A stretch of 64,000 nt of DNA, from contig NW_026262701.1 of assembly GCF_021869535.1 (NCBI RefSeq), positions 2,433,501-2,497,500 of the forward strand, given 5' to 3'. The DNA is from Mytilus californianus (taxonomy: Eukaryota > Mollusca > Bivalvia > Mytilida > Mytilidae). Position 1 is the stretch's first letter. Each line of letters opens with the position of its first letter. The notes beneath the pieces were generated by a model, which searched no databases, was not told the origin of the DNA, and saw only the letters and a list, made by a program, of their open reading frames with translations. Below, in pieces: positions 54,716-64,000 of this stretch. The translations under genes and the position numbers were made by a program.

Positions 54716-55301
54716 ACCCGTGATTTTTTAATTATACTAGTTTTAATTACAGGGTTCTACTCATTTGGGATGGATGTAAAAGTAAAAATGTACGCAGTCA
54801 CGTTCAATTATTTTTCTTATCATTATCAAACTGCTATTTATTTGGGGTGTTTAAATACGCAGCCTCTTTTTTAATTACTCTACCGTTGTCAAATTTGAAA
54901 TATTATACAAGCTTAGATCGGTCAGTGCTGTTCATTGGGAATGTATTTCCACGCAGTTGTTGTAACATCTTAACTGTCGTCACCTTTCGAATTTTAAGCT
55001 GTGCTAGCTCATATCGCAAATTTTTACTATTTTTATTTTAGGTATGTCGTTTCGCCGTGTTTGGAAATTTTAAAATTGCACTAGCGTCTCTATGATGTTC
55101 TGGTAAAACTGTTTTTTTGTATAGAATTCAAGATTGCTATAGTTTTATAATCAGAATAGATTGATAAGATTCATTTTACATCGTGATGATACTGATGATT
55201 CAAAAGAATATCTGTTATCCGAAATATTTATAGATATATTTGTTCATTTTATTGTTATTTTTTGGTGATGTTGTACCCTTTTAGACTGGTTATATATATA
55301 T
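54716..55301. other. No gene seen
   Basis: AT-rich spacer; (TA)n run at 55290-55302. Confidence 0.3.
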
Positions 55302-55870
55302 ATGCGTTTTGTTAAAATATACTTTTTTACTCCATTTGGTCTTTTGGAAAATGTTGTTTGTGCTGTATTTAGACCCCTCTACCAAGAAATTTGTTTTGCA
55401 TGCACACGTTTAAAAATTGCGGTTTTTATCCAACGCAATCATAGGTTTGAACGTTGTTTTCAATTTAGACTTGTTTATATTTTTTCGTTTGGGCTTGTTT
55501 TATATTTGCCTTCGGCTTTATATGATCCGTTTATCCTATTTTGACTCTTTCAGAATGCAAGAGTCTATCCTAAATTGAGGTAAATTATATGGCCTTCAAA
55601 ATACCGTTTCGATTCCTAACATCACTGAAGAGACATTAATTGTCGAAATCCGGATATGGTGTACAAATTTTTGCACCTCATGTTTGCGGTATAACATCTT
55701 TTCCGCAATTTTAATGTTTGTTTTTTTGTTTGGTAATAAATTAAAAAATAAGATCTGTTTTGTTACATGTTGTGATCCGTTTATTTGGCAATCGCCAATG
55801 GCAGTCAGCAGGGTTTAAGAACATCAGTTGTTCGACCTGATAGTCAAATGCATTTGTTAAAATATACTTT
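55302..55870 (+). repeat. 540-bp repeat family, one unit, plus orientation
   Basis: TTTGTTAAAATATACTTTTT opens and closes the unit (55307 and 55855). Inside: GGTCTTTTGGAAAATGTTG, GTTTTTATCCAACGCAATCA and TGGCAATCGCCAATGGCAG. Opposite in strand to the arrays at 11583 and 59062. Confidence 0.75.
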
Positions 55871-55879
55871 TTAACCGCA

Positions 55880-56130
55880 ATTTTTATATATATATACACA
55901 AGTCTAAATTGAAAACAACGTTCAAACCTATGATTGCGTTGGATACACTACAAACATATACACAAGTATATACACAAGTCTAAATTGAAAACAACGTTCA
56001 AACCTATGAATGCGTTGGATACGTTGATAAACTACAAACCATATATATATATATATACACAAGTCTAAATTGAAAACAACGTTCAAACCTATGATTGCGT
56101 TGGATACATTACAAACCATTTTAATATGAC
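55880..56130 (-). repeat. Three short copies of the 540-bp repeat end
   Basis: ACACAAGTCTAAATTGAAAA, CAACGTTCAAACCTATGA and TGCGTTGGATAC occur three times with TA-rich joints, at about 55898, 55974 and 56056. Confidence 0.8.
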
Positions 56131-56879
56131 GTGCTTCTTTCGCTTTGTAAACAACACCATGATAAAATACTCGATATATCTATACTTAGCGCAGACTCAG
56201 AGATATACATAATAATGGATGTTACAAAATACCTCCTACGTAAATCCACATGTATCGGAACTTATTTGCAAACGCTATGCCGATTTTATTGTTTTAAAAA
56301 TTTCAATTGAAAAAAAACTACAGAACTTCTATTCTTATTCGGATGCATAACAAAAAGAATAAATACACAAGAGCTCGGAGAACTGTGCAAAATCAAAATA
56401 AATTAAAATTCCGCGAAAGTCCATTAATGCCTTTGGCGCATTCGAGTCAGTCATACAAATGAAAACGCTAAAGCTTAAGATTTTTCCGTTACGTGAACCA
56501 TGGAAGTTCGTATAATATTGCATTAAAATGGATTTTTGAGGTAGGGTTTGTTTTATTTTCTATTCTATTGCATTATTCGCATATTTACTGATTTCAGCAA
56601 GTCAACATGGCGGCTCCTTAGTTACGAAATGTCAACTTTGGATTTGACGACAGCTTACGAGAAAAACATGTAAATTACAAATGGCAAATGTTGGGTTTAA
56701 GAGTTAAAAGAATTAAACACATTTTTTCTAGAGGTTATTTGCGAAATATTTGATGCAAGCTACTTATTGATTAGAATGTTTGAGCTTTATCTAACAGGGA
56801 GTAAAAAAGAATAGCCACACACATGGCATACTCACCCTCGCTTCAGTTTTTTATTGACCGTATTTTTCCTATTAGAATC
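56131..56879. other. No gene seen
   Basis: GTCAACATGGCGGCTCCTTAG near 56602 looks like a start context but stops after four codons. Confidence 0.35.
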
Positions 56880-56977
56880 GAAATAATTCATGGAAGCCAT
56901 AGATTTGTTGTAAATTTACACATGGCCTGGGCCATGTGTAAATTTCCAACAAATCTATGGCTTTCATGAATTATTTC
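56880..56977. repeat. 98-bp near-perfect palindrome
   Basis: Arms of 48 bp (GAAATAATTCATGGAAGCC... and ...GGCTTTCATGAATTATTTC) with a 2-bp centre. I count two mismatches in 48. Confidence 0.9.
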
Positions 56978-56999
56978 TTAAGTAAAATGTGGCCTATAT

Positions 57000-57275
57000 C
57001 TGTACTCGACTGTACTGATTTTTACTCGACCAGTCTAAATTGGTCTGAATTTTACTCGACATTACTTGACCGCAGTCTTAACCATACTCGACTGTACTGA
57101 ACTGTATTTGACCCTTATCTTTGCCATTGAAAATAGTCTGAACTATTACTCGACCAGTCTGAAACCGTCTTAACCCATTCTCGACCTGTTCTCGACCTAT
57201 TTTTTAAGTCTAAACCATACTCGACCAAAGTTCTGAACAATACTCGACCAGTCTGAACCATACTTGACCAAATAA
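57000..57275. repeat. Degenerate TACTCGACCAGTCTGAACC repeat
   Basis: (T)ACTCGACC or close variants occur about 12 times, alternating with AGTCTGAACC-like text, at roughly 20-25 bp. Confidence 0.75.
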
Positions 57276-57554
57276 CCTCCACTTTTTTAATTCTAACAGT
57301 TGAAATAAAAATGTTTTGGAACTGTACACGTATACTTAACAACAAAATTATTTTCATTTACCTGTGTTTAAAGTTATTGCAAATGGCTGATATTTTTGTT
57401 CGAGCATATTGTTTTTCTTTAATTGTTTAACATTTCATACCGATATAACATGTTACTTTTAGTATTCTTCCCTTAGTTTATTTATTTTGTATTTACATTG
57501 TATAATAGGTCAAATTTATTTGTTCAGTGTATGTTCAATGGTGTTAATATGTCC

Positions 57555-57975
57555 TTTGATTGAGTTAAGCTATTTCAGTTGATATTTTATAGTGTGTCTT
57601 TCTATGTTGTGATGTTACACTATTGTTTCAGAAAAAGGGTGAAGGTTTGGTACCATTAAAACGTTTAAACCCGCCGCATTTGTTTGCACCTGTCCTAAGT
57701 CAGGAATCTGATGTTCAGTAGTTGTCGTTTGTTGATGTGGTTCATAAGTGTTTCTCGTTTCTCGTTTTTTATATAGATTAGACCGTTGGTTTTCCCGTTT
57801 GAATGGTTTTACACTAGTAATTTTTGGGGCCCTTTATAGCTTACTGTTCGGTGTGAGCCAAGGCTCCGTGTTGAAGACCGTACTGTAACCTATAATGGTT
57901 TACTTTTATAAATTTTGACTCGGATGGAGAGTTGTCTCATTGGCACTCATACCACATCTTCCTATATCTATTTAA
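57555..57975 (+). mobile_element. RptB interspersed repeat, complete copy
   Basis: GATTGAGTTAAGCTATTTCA, AAAACGTTTAAACCCGCCGC, CACCTGTCCTAAGTCAGGAA, AGACCGTTGGTTTTCCCGTT and the end GGCACTCATACCACATCTTC. Confidence 0.85.
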
Positions 57976-59061
57976 CTGACATGACAACAGCCGCAATAAA
58001 ATAAAGATTTTTAGATCCTTACATGATTCTCAGATTTATCAAATAGAGATAGTTAAATTAAATTATCTTATATAATAATTTATTTATATTAATTTTAAAG
58101 TTTTAGAGTCTTGTTAAAAAAAGATATTCTTTTACCTGAGAACCACGCCTATTCTAAGTGTAATTAAACCTTATTAAGGCGCTTCTTGTTTGGCATGTGT
58201 TTTTTGTTGTTGTTTTTTTAAATTAACTTTTCTAAATTCCTTTATAAAAACTACCTAGGTTTCATGGTTACATACAATAGTTATTTAACTATCTTTTTTA
58301 TCAGGTAACAACAGCCAACAAACTCACTGAATTTGTTTAACCTTATTTTAGAAATATATCTATTCTTATTATAATCTGAGATATATTATATATAATGTAT
58401 ATTAAAAAGGGATAAAAAATTGAAGAAATGAATAAAATTGTTCTTCTGATTAGTGGTAAAGTATACAGTAATACCTGAGATCCTGCTTGGCTCAAACTCA
58501 TTACAAGATCACACCTGGTCAGAGAGTAATAAATTTTAAATAACATTCATTCAAAATTGCAACATGCTGTAAAACTTAAAATCGCAAGGCTTTTGAATTC
58601 ACTAGATAAGTAAAAATAGAGTTTTCTTTTTATCTGTAAAACACACATGTACTGAGGTAACTAAACCTTATTAAAGTGCTTCTTAAATGCCATTTCTTAA
58701 TTTTGACAAAACTTATTTAAATTTAATTGAAATAAATTTTTACTGAAACTTTGGAACACATTTCCTTTAACCAAAAAAGATGGTCACTGCATTATTACAA
58801 GCTTACAGTTAACTCTTTGATTTGAAGCATTAAATTGCAGTCTCTGTTGTAAATAGCTATATAACCTACGTCATTTTTGAAATTTCTCTGTGTTTTAACT
58901 GTTTTTTTTTAATTGCATAAATTTCAAGATTTAATGAGAATAGATTGATATGATTCATTTTACGTCATAATCATTCTGATGAAGGATATCTATTATCCGG
59001 AATATTTAATATTTGTTCATGATTTTTTTATTTTTTGCTGATGTTGTACACCTTTTAGACT
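57976..59061. other. No gene seen
   Basis: AT-rich. AACCTTATTAAGGCGCTTCTT (58166) and AACCTTATTAAAGTGCTTCTT (58664) form a spaced direct repeat. Confidence 0.35.
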
Positions 59062-60215
59062 TGTTATATATGTATATATAAATACAGCACAAACAACATT
59101 TTCCAAAAGACCAAAAAAGTGAAAAAGTATATTTTAACAAAACGCATTTGACTAGCAGGTCGAACAACGGATGTTCTTAAACCCTGCTGACTGCCATTGG
59201 CGATTGCCAAATAAACGGATCACCAGATGTAACAAAATGGATCTTAAATATTAATTTAATACCAAACAGAAAACAATAAACTTGTGGAAAAGATGGTATA
59301 CCGCAAACAAAAGGTGCAAAAATTAGTACACCATATCCGAATTTCGACAATTGATGTCTCGTCAGTGATGTTAGCAATCGAAACGGTATTTGGAAGGCCA
59401 TATAATTTACCTCAATTTAGGATAGACTCTTGAATTTTGAAGAGTCGAAATAAGATGAACGGATCATATAAACCCGAAGACAAATATAATACAAGCCCAA
59501 ACGAAAAAATATAACCAAGTCTAAATTGAAAACAACGTTCAAACCTATGATTGCGTTGGATAAAAACCGCAATTTTTATACGTGTGCATGCAAAACAAAT
59601 TTCTTGGTAGAGGGGTCTAAATACAGCACAAACAACATTTTCCAAAAGATCAAAAAAGTGAAAAAGTATATTTTAACAAAACGCATTTTACTAGCAGGTC
59701 GAACAACTGATGTTCTTAAACCCTGCTGACTGCCATTGGCGATTGCCAAATAAACGGATCACAAGATGTAACAAAATGGATCTTAACTATTAATTTAATA
59801 CCAAACAGAAAACAATAAACTTGCGGAAAAGATGGTATACCGCAAACAAAAGGTGCAAAAATTAGTACACCGTATCCGAATTTCGACAATTAATGTCTCG
59901 TCAGTGATGTTAGCAATCGAAACGGTATTTGGAAGGCCATATAATTTACCTCAATTTAGGATAGACTCTTGAATTTTGAAGAGTCGAAATAGGATGAACG
60001 GATCATATAAACCCGAAGACAAATATAAAACAAGCCCAAACGAAAAAATATAAACAGGTCTAAATTGAAAACAACGTTCAAACCTATGATTGTGTTGGAT
60101 AAAAACCGCAATTTTTATACGTGTGCATGCAAAACAAATTTCTTGGTAGAGGGGTCTAAATACAGCACAAACAACATTTTCCAAAAGACCAAAAAAGTGA
60201 AAAAGTAATTTAGAC
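59062..60215 (-). repeat. 540-bp tandem repeat, over two units
   Basis: GAAAAAGTATATTTTAACAA at 59121 and about 59660, 540 bp apart; AACCCTGCTGACTGCCATTG, ACCGCAAACAAAAGGTGCAA and GATAGACTCTTGAATTTTGA recur likewise. Both ends lie in TA-rich DNA. Repeated ORFs inside (e.g. 59412-59645) are by-products. Confidence 0.85.
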
Positions 60216-60239
60216 TTGTATATATATAAATATATATAT

Positions 60240-60385
60240 AAGTACGTCTGAACCAGTGAAAACTCTACAACAGATTTATCCATCGGATCACCATCAGTGA
60301 TGGTGATACATGGCTGTTAACATTCTGTATATACAACTCGTCTAAACATCAGCCCAACAATGTTAGATCAATAAATTTGCTTTCG
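60240..60385 (+). repeat. SINE-tandem fragment (non-tRNA part)
   Basis: AGTACGTCTGAACCAGTGA, TTTATCCATCGGATCACCAT and CGTCTAAACATCAGCCCAAC match 52775-52905, without the tRNA-like head. Confidence 0.65.
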
Positions 60386-60387
60386 CA

Positions 60388-60522
60388 ATTGAGACAACTC
60401 TCCATCCAAGTCATAATTTGTAAAAGTAAACCATTATAGGCTTAAGTACGGTCTTCAACACGGAGCCTTGCCTCACAACGAACAGCAAGCTATAAAGGGC
60501 CCCAAAAATGACTAGTATTAAC
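60388..60522 (-). mobile_element. RptB 3' fragment
   Basis: GAGACAACTCTCCATCCAAG, CTTCAACACGGAGCCTTG and GGGCCCCAAAAATGACTAGT. Confidence 0.7.
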
Positions 60523-60554
60523 AGTTGTCAAAGGTACCAGGACTATAATTTAAT

Positions 60555-60598
60555 ACGCCAGACGCGCGTTTCGTCTACATAAGACTCATCAGTGACGC
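60555..60598 (-). ncRNA. Hammerhead ribozyme (intact), minus strand
   Basis: Minus strand: GCGTCA, CTGATGA, GTCTTATGTAGAC, GAAAC, GCGC, GTC, TGGCGT; identical to the intact copy at 44354. Predicted cut between 60561 and 60560. Confidence 0.85.
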
Positions 60599-60907
60599 TC
60601 ATATCAAAATAGTTATAAAGCCAAACAAGTACAAAGTTGAAGAGCATTGAACCCAAATTCTAAAAAGTAGTGCCAAATACGGCTAAGGTAATCTATTCCT
60701 GGGATAAGAAAATCGTTTGTTTTTCGAAAAATTCAAAGTTTTGTAACAGGAAATTTATAAAAAAATTACCATATAATTGATATTCATGTCCACACCGAAG
60801 TGCTGACTACTGAGCTGGTGATACCTTCGGGGACAAAACGTCCACCAGCAGTGGCATCGACCCAGTGGTGTAAACAGTTATCAAAGTTACCAGGATTATG
60901 ATTTAAT

Positions 60908-60951
60908 ACGCCAGACGCGCGTTTCGTCTACATAAGACTCATCAGTAATGC
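60908..60951 (-). ncRNA. Hammerhead ribozyme, weakened stem I
   Basis: Core, stem II, loop and GTC triplet intact, but stem I reads GCATTA against TGGCGT, replacing Watson-Crick pairs by G-T and one A-C mismatch. Exactly 353 bp from the other copy. Confidence 0.75.
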
Positions 60952-60975
60952 TCATATCAAAAAAGTTATAAAGCC

Positions 60976-61175
60976 AACATGTCACCATATAAATCAAGAA
61001 GTATTTAATGCCAAACAATGCTCCAACCGCGAAGCCTTATTTAATATCTACAGCCATACATAGTATCATCACTGGTCAAGGAGTATGAGTAAACGAAAGT
61101 AGGTATTTTAAAATAGATTCTCGAATTTTGTTACCTAACATACTTGTTGATTTATTCCAAAGGAATTATTTCATA
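60976..61175 (+). pseudogene. Decayed partial duplicate of the Pro/Tyr-rich exon
   Basis: CAACATGTCACCATATAAAT (60977) matches the end of repeat unit 2 of the exon at 61249 (61500-61520), then a deletion leads to AATGCTCCAACCGCGAAGCC (61017), matching 61703. The frame reads NAPTAKPYLISTAI, then a TGA where the functional copy has GGG (at 61085-61087 by my count), and the donor GTATGT is GTAGGT. Intron DNA after the donor also matches (ATAGATTCTCGAATTTTGTTACC against ATAGATTATCTACTTATATTACC). So an exon plus flanking intron was duplicated about 0.69 kb apart, and this copy lost most of its repeats and its splice signal. A retrozyme touches its left end. Confidence 0.75.
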
Positions 61176-61248
61176 GTTTTTCAATGAGTGTTTCTATGAC
61201 ATTATTTAAAGAAGCCACATTTGTCAACATACATCCTTTTCCCAACAG

Positions 61249-61785
61249 ATATACCCACCATATCACCGTATCCGAAAACAGGACCAGGTTACAAGTTTCT
61301 ACTTGGGAAAGTACAAACACAATATCATGGACAGACATTCCGACTAGGAAGGGAACCAAGATTCTTACCATACAAACCTTTCCCACCAGATTTACGGCTT
61401 ACTATATCACCGTATCTGACACCAGGACCAGGTTACACATATCCCCCTGGAAAAGTTCCAACACAATATCTTGGACAGACATTCCCACCAGGAAAGGAAC
61501 CAACATTGTCACCATATAAACCATTCCCAATTAATCTATTGCAAACATTAGGTCCATATTTGACTCCAGGACTAGGCTACACTTACCCACCAAACAAGGT
61601 ACCAACTCAGTATCCAGGTCAAACTTTTGCACCTGGGAAGGCCCCAACATTATACCCGTACTTTCTCTTCCCACCAGGATTGAGACAAACACCTGGACCA
61701 ACCAATGCTCCAACCAAGAAGCCTTATATAATATCTACAGCCATACCTGGTATCAGCACTGACCAAGGTGTTGGGGTAAACGGAA
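61249..61785 (+). CDS. Internal exon: three 48-residue Pro/Tyr-rich repeats
   Basis: Acceptor CATCCTTTTCCCAACAG ends at 61248 and donor GTATGT begins at 61786. The exon is 537 nt (179 codons) and symmetric, phase 1 at both ends. It holds three tandem 48-residue units at 61260-61403, 61404-61547 and 61548-61691. Typical phrases are ISPYLTPGPGYTYPPGKVPT, QYLGQTFPPGKEPTLSPYKP and FP. A tail follows, NAPTKKPYIISTAIPGISTD. There is no Cys; Pro, Tyr, Gly, Thr and Lys dominate, as in extracellular structural or adhesive proteins of molluscs. Unit 1 has drifted most (YKFLLGKVQTQYHGQTFRLG). The phase fits locus B exon 1. No family match from memory; the function is inferred only from composition. Confidence 0.7.
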
Positions 61786-62096
61786 GTATGTATTCTAAAA
61801 TAGATTATCTACTTATATTACCTAAAATATGTTTTTATAGGTATTATTTCATAGTTTTTAAATGAGATAATACTATGGTATTTTTCTAGTCCTGTAATCT
61901 CAAAGGATGATTTAATTATAGCTTTGAATCATGTTATTTCAAAAGGAACACCCAAGGTAAACCTAGTGATAGCTAATTACGATTTTTAGTGACTAAGCTG
62001 TTTCTTCAAACAATGCGTTTTTATCGAAAATTTTATAGGGTTTTCAGTCTTTAGTTTTGTATGTAGTGTTTTTTAGAAAGGTGTTTGGCTTGCGTC

Positions 62097-62133
<37 letters not shown>

Positions 62134-62412
62134 ATAGGTTTCGTTGGTCCACAAATAGTAATCCTTTCGCCGTAAAAAAAACTTCTTGCTCTTTTCTAAA
62201 ATGAATTATTATGCTATTTCGCTTTGGCAATTGATTGTCAAAAAATGTATCGCAAGTATCGAAACATATTGTAAAAGTATGATTGCACGTGCAGAAATTT
62301 GCTTCAAATAACTGCAATGACTTTTTAATTTGGTATTTTCCTTTTTTTGTAATTTTGTTATCTTTCATGCCGTTATTAACGAGTGCTTTGTCGGTAGTAT
62401 ATAACAATAAGG
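61786..62412 (+). other. Intron after the repeat exon; poly-T tract
   Basis: Holds a 33-base T run at 62099-62131. No further exon recognised; a minus-strand frame of 129 codons across the poly-T is not protein-like. Confidence 0.4.
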
Positions 62413-62818
62413 TGATATGATATGATTGACAATGAAACAACTATCCACCAGACCTCAAATAAGTAATGTAAGTGGATAAAAGCAATTATGGGTCACAGTA
62501 CGGCCTTCAACAATGGGAAAGTTTCATACCGTATAGTCGACTATAAAAGGCCCCAACATGAAAATATAAAACAATTTCAACGAGAAAACTAACGGCCTAA
62601 TTAAAAAAAAATTTGCGAAAAACAAATATGATAGATATAAACCGACGATACCACTGAACTACAGGCTCCTGATTTGAGACAGACACATAAAGAATGTGAC
62701 GAATTACACAATTTTGTGAGTGCTCGACCCTTTCGCTAATCGGGAACAGTGGTTAAACAGCACACCCTAAGAACAAACTGTAAAAATCAGTCGCGATTGG
62801 ATTAACTTAAAAGATCGG
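62413..62818 (-). mobile_element. RptA interspersed repeat, near-complete copy
   Basis: TATGATTGACAATGAAACAA, GGTCACAGTACGGCCTTCAA, TATAAAAGGCCCCAACATG, CAGGCTCCTGATTTGAGACA and TAAAAATCAGTCGCGATTGG. Same orientation and same neighbouring block as the RptA upstream of locus A. Confidence 0.7.
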
Positions 62819-63905
62819 TACGACGCTCCAAAAACAACTAACATTATTCAATAGACAAAGAAAAGAAATTTTGATTAATATCTTGCAGATCTTAATAAAT
62901 AAAACATTTTTCTTTGCAATAAACAAGTTATTGTATGTTATGTAAATGCAATACCAAGAGTGTGTGTATGTGTGTGATTGTACTTTTCCACTTTTTGTTA
63001 TAACGTTGATATTCATATAATATAATATTATATTTACAATATTAAAAAAATGTTGTCAATTATTTCATATTTGTTTTATTCATCAAAACTGTTAGCACCC
63101 TAGTCAGGTGGTGATGTAAAGGGATTGTTAAAGCTTGACTACTGAAAAAACATAAAAAAGCAATAGACACAAAGCTCTGTTATACATGCTATAATAGTTA
63201 TCGAAGTTACATGTACTAAAAGATAGTTCAAAGCCAATGACAGCTTATAAATTAATCGTGTTCTCCCAGACTAAAGTATCAATCAGTACACATCAAACGG
63301 ATTTAGATTAAAGACGTCATAAACAGTCTGAAAAAAAATACAAAATATAAGTAAATGGTATCGACAGGATGTAGGATAATGATAACTGTATATACATAGC
63401 AATATGTATTTAGTTATGTTATAATTTTTCGAAACAAAATCAATGTTAGTACCGATAAAACAATAATTAAATGATATACTTCAAATTGATAACCTTTCAG
63501 AATAGTTTTACTCAAAGGAGTTAAAATGAATTATATCTAAATTTAAGGGCTTTATAAACAACATCACGGTAAAAAAAAAATTTTGTTGTTTTTTTTTTCA
63601 GTTAAAACATATTCATTCGTCATCTTTACAAATATATCATCACACAAAAATATACAACAAGAATAGGATTCGAAAACAAGCTGTACATAGTTTATATTAC
63701 TCCGTTTCCTCGAAATACCAACTCAAATTAACTATTATATAAATATAGCATACAATGTTACAATGATATGGAACAAGAATAAATAAGTTACTAGATAACA
63801 AAAAAATAAGAGGAAGAAATTATAATTTGAAAATAATGCAAATAATAAAAATATAACAAAAGAAGAAAAAGATAAAAGTATAAAAGAAATTAAGAAAAAT
63901 AAAAG
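62819..63905 (+). other. Block matching locus A upstream DNA; no gene
   Basis: GACGTCATAAACAGTCTGA (63315), GGTATCGACAGGATGTAGG (63357), AAAATCAATGTTAGTACCGA (63439) and AAATTTAAGGGCTTTATAAA (63538) match 14594-15310 in order. Beyond 63575 the match is lost in A-rich DNA. Confidence 0.5.
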
Positions 63906-64000
63906 TAAAATCACAAAAATACCGAACTCTGATAAAATTCAAAACGGAAAGTCCCTAATCAAATGACAAAATCTAAAGCTCAAACACATCAAACGGATGC
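63906..64000 (-). mobile_element. RptC, cut by right window edge
   Basis: GTAAAATCACAAAAATACCG, AACTCTGATAAAATTC and GGAAAGTCCCTAATCAAATG. Confidence 0.75.

Larger units (their letters stand above)
60531..60975 (-). mobile_element. Retrozyme-like element, minus strand, two ribozymes
   Basis: Opens with GTTGTCAAAGGTACCAGGA, then ribozyme, AAAGCCAAACAAGTACAAAG, GGCTAAGGTAATCTATTCC, the TTCG hairpin (60788-60807), GGTGATACCTTCGGGGAC, AGTGGCATCGACCCAGTGG, TATCAAAGTTACCAGGATT and the second ribozyme, then breaks off after TTATAAAGCCAA. One full 353-bp unit plus part of a second. It borders the decayed exon at 60976. Confidence 0.8.

Noticed and set aside
56602-56622. Start of a gene at ATGGCGGCTCC
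   Set aside because: Stops after four codons (MAAP) with no donor inside; no coding follows in any frame.
59412-60283. Repeated minus-strand ORFs (starting MENVVCAVFRPLY or similar) as a gene family
   Set aside because: The frame recurs only where the 540-bp DNA repeat recurs, with the untranslated parts equally conserved; composition is not protein-like.
61184-61519. 111-codon plus-strand ORF overlapping the repeat exon
   Set aside because: It is an alternative frame of the Pro/Tyr-rich repeats; the other frame has the repeat periodicity, natural composition and correct splice phases.

Overview
This 64-kb window is AT-rich nuclear DNA from a bivalve mollusc, most probably a marine mussel (Mytilus-like). 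The basis is its dense mix of short interspersed repeats, which I recognise as mussel-type, the intron/exon signals, the lack of long ORFs and the many decayed retroelements. There are no operons, ribosome-binding sites, CRISPR arrays or rRNA genes. All homology statements come from reading the sequence by eye; nothing was aligned by computer.

Host genes. The clearest host signal is a dispersed tandem family of secreted-protein genes. Locus A (first exon 15686-15767), locus C (broken, 27156-27191) and locus B (50900-50981) share one promoter. In each, TATATAA starts exactly 49 bp before the ATG. The A and B first exons are each 82 nt, encode a 27-residue signal-peptide-like leader and end in a phase-1 donor. 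A symmetric phase 1-1 exon at 61249-61785 encodes three 48-residue Pro/Tyr/Gly-rich repeats and is the best candidate for exon 2 of locus B. A disabled partial duplicate lies just before it (60976-61175). A Cys-rich terminal exon with a poly(A) signal lies at 20635-20816. A and B also share a 53-bp minisatellite 2-3 kb or less upstream. A block at 63225-63575 matches DNA lying about 0.35 kb upstream of the locus A start, so another copy may begin just past the right edge.

Ribozyme elements. Six hammerhead ribozyme motifs lie in a mussel repeat: one at 25.7 kb, two head-to-tail at 44.0/44.35 kb, one inverted and damaged at 44.5 kb, and two on the minus strand at 60.55/60.9 kb. Both dimers have the same 353-bp ribozyme-to-ribozyme spacing, as expected for retrozymes that yield a small circular RNA.

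Other mobile DNA. A retrotransposon gag-like N-terminus leaves the left edge. Three families of Penelope-like reverse transcriptase remnants are named here RT-1, RT-2 and RT-3. There are three 5'-truncated LINEs (two with clear target-site duplications), a tRNA-derived SINE tandem split by one LINE, TIR and foldback elements, a 540-bp tandem repeat, and several minisatellites. Three interspersed families are named here: RptA and RptB (each about 400 bp, ending in ...CATACCACATCTTC) and RptC (terminus GTAAAATCACAAAAATAC). Long stretches between them show nothing I can identify.
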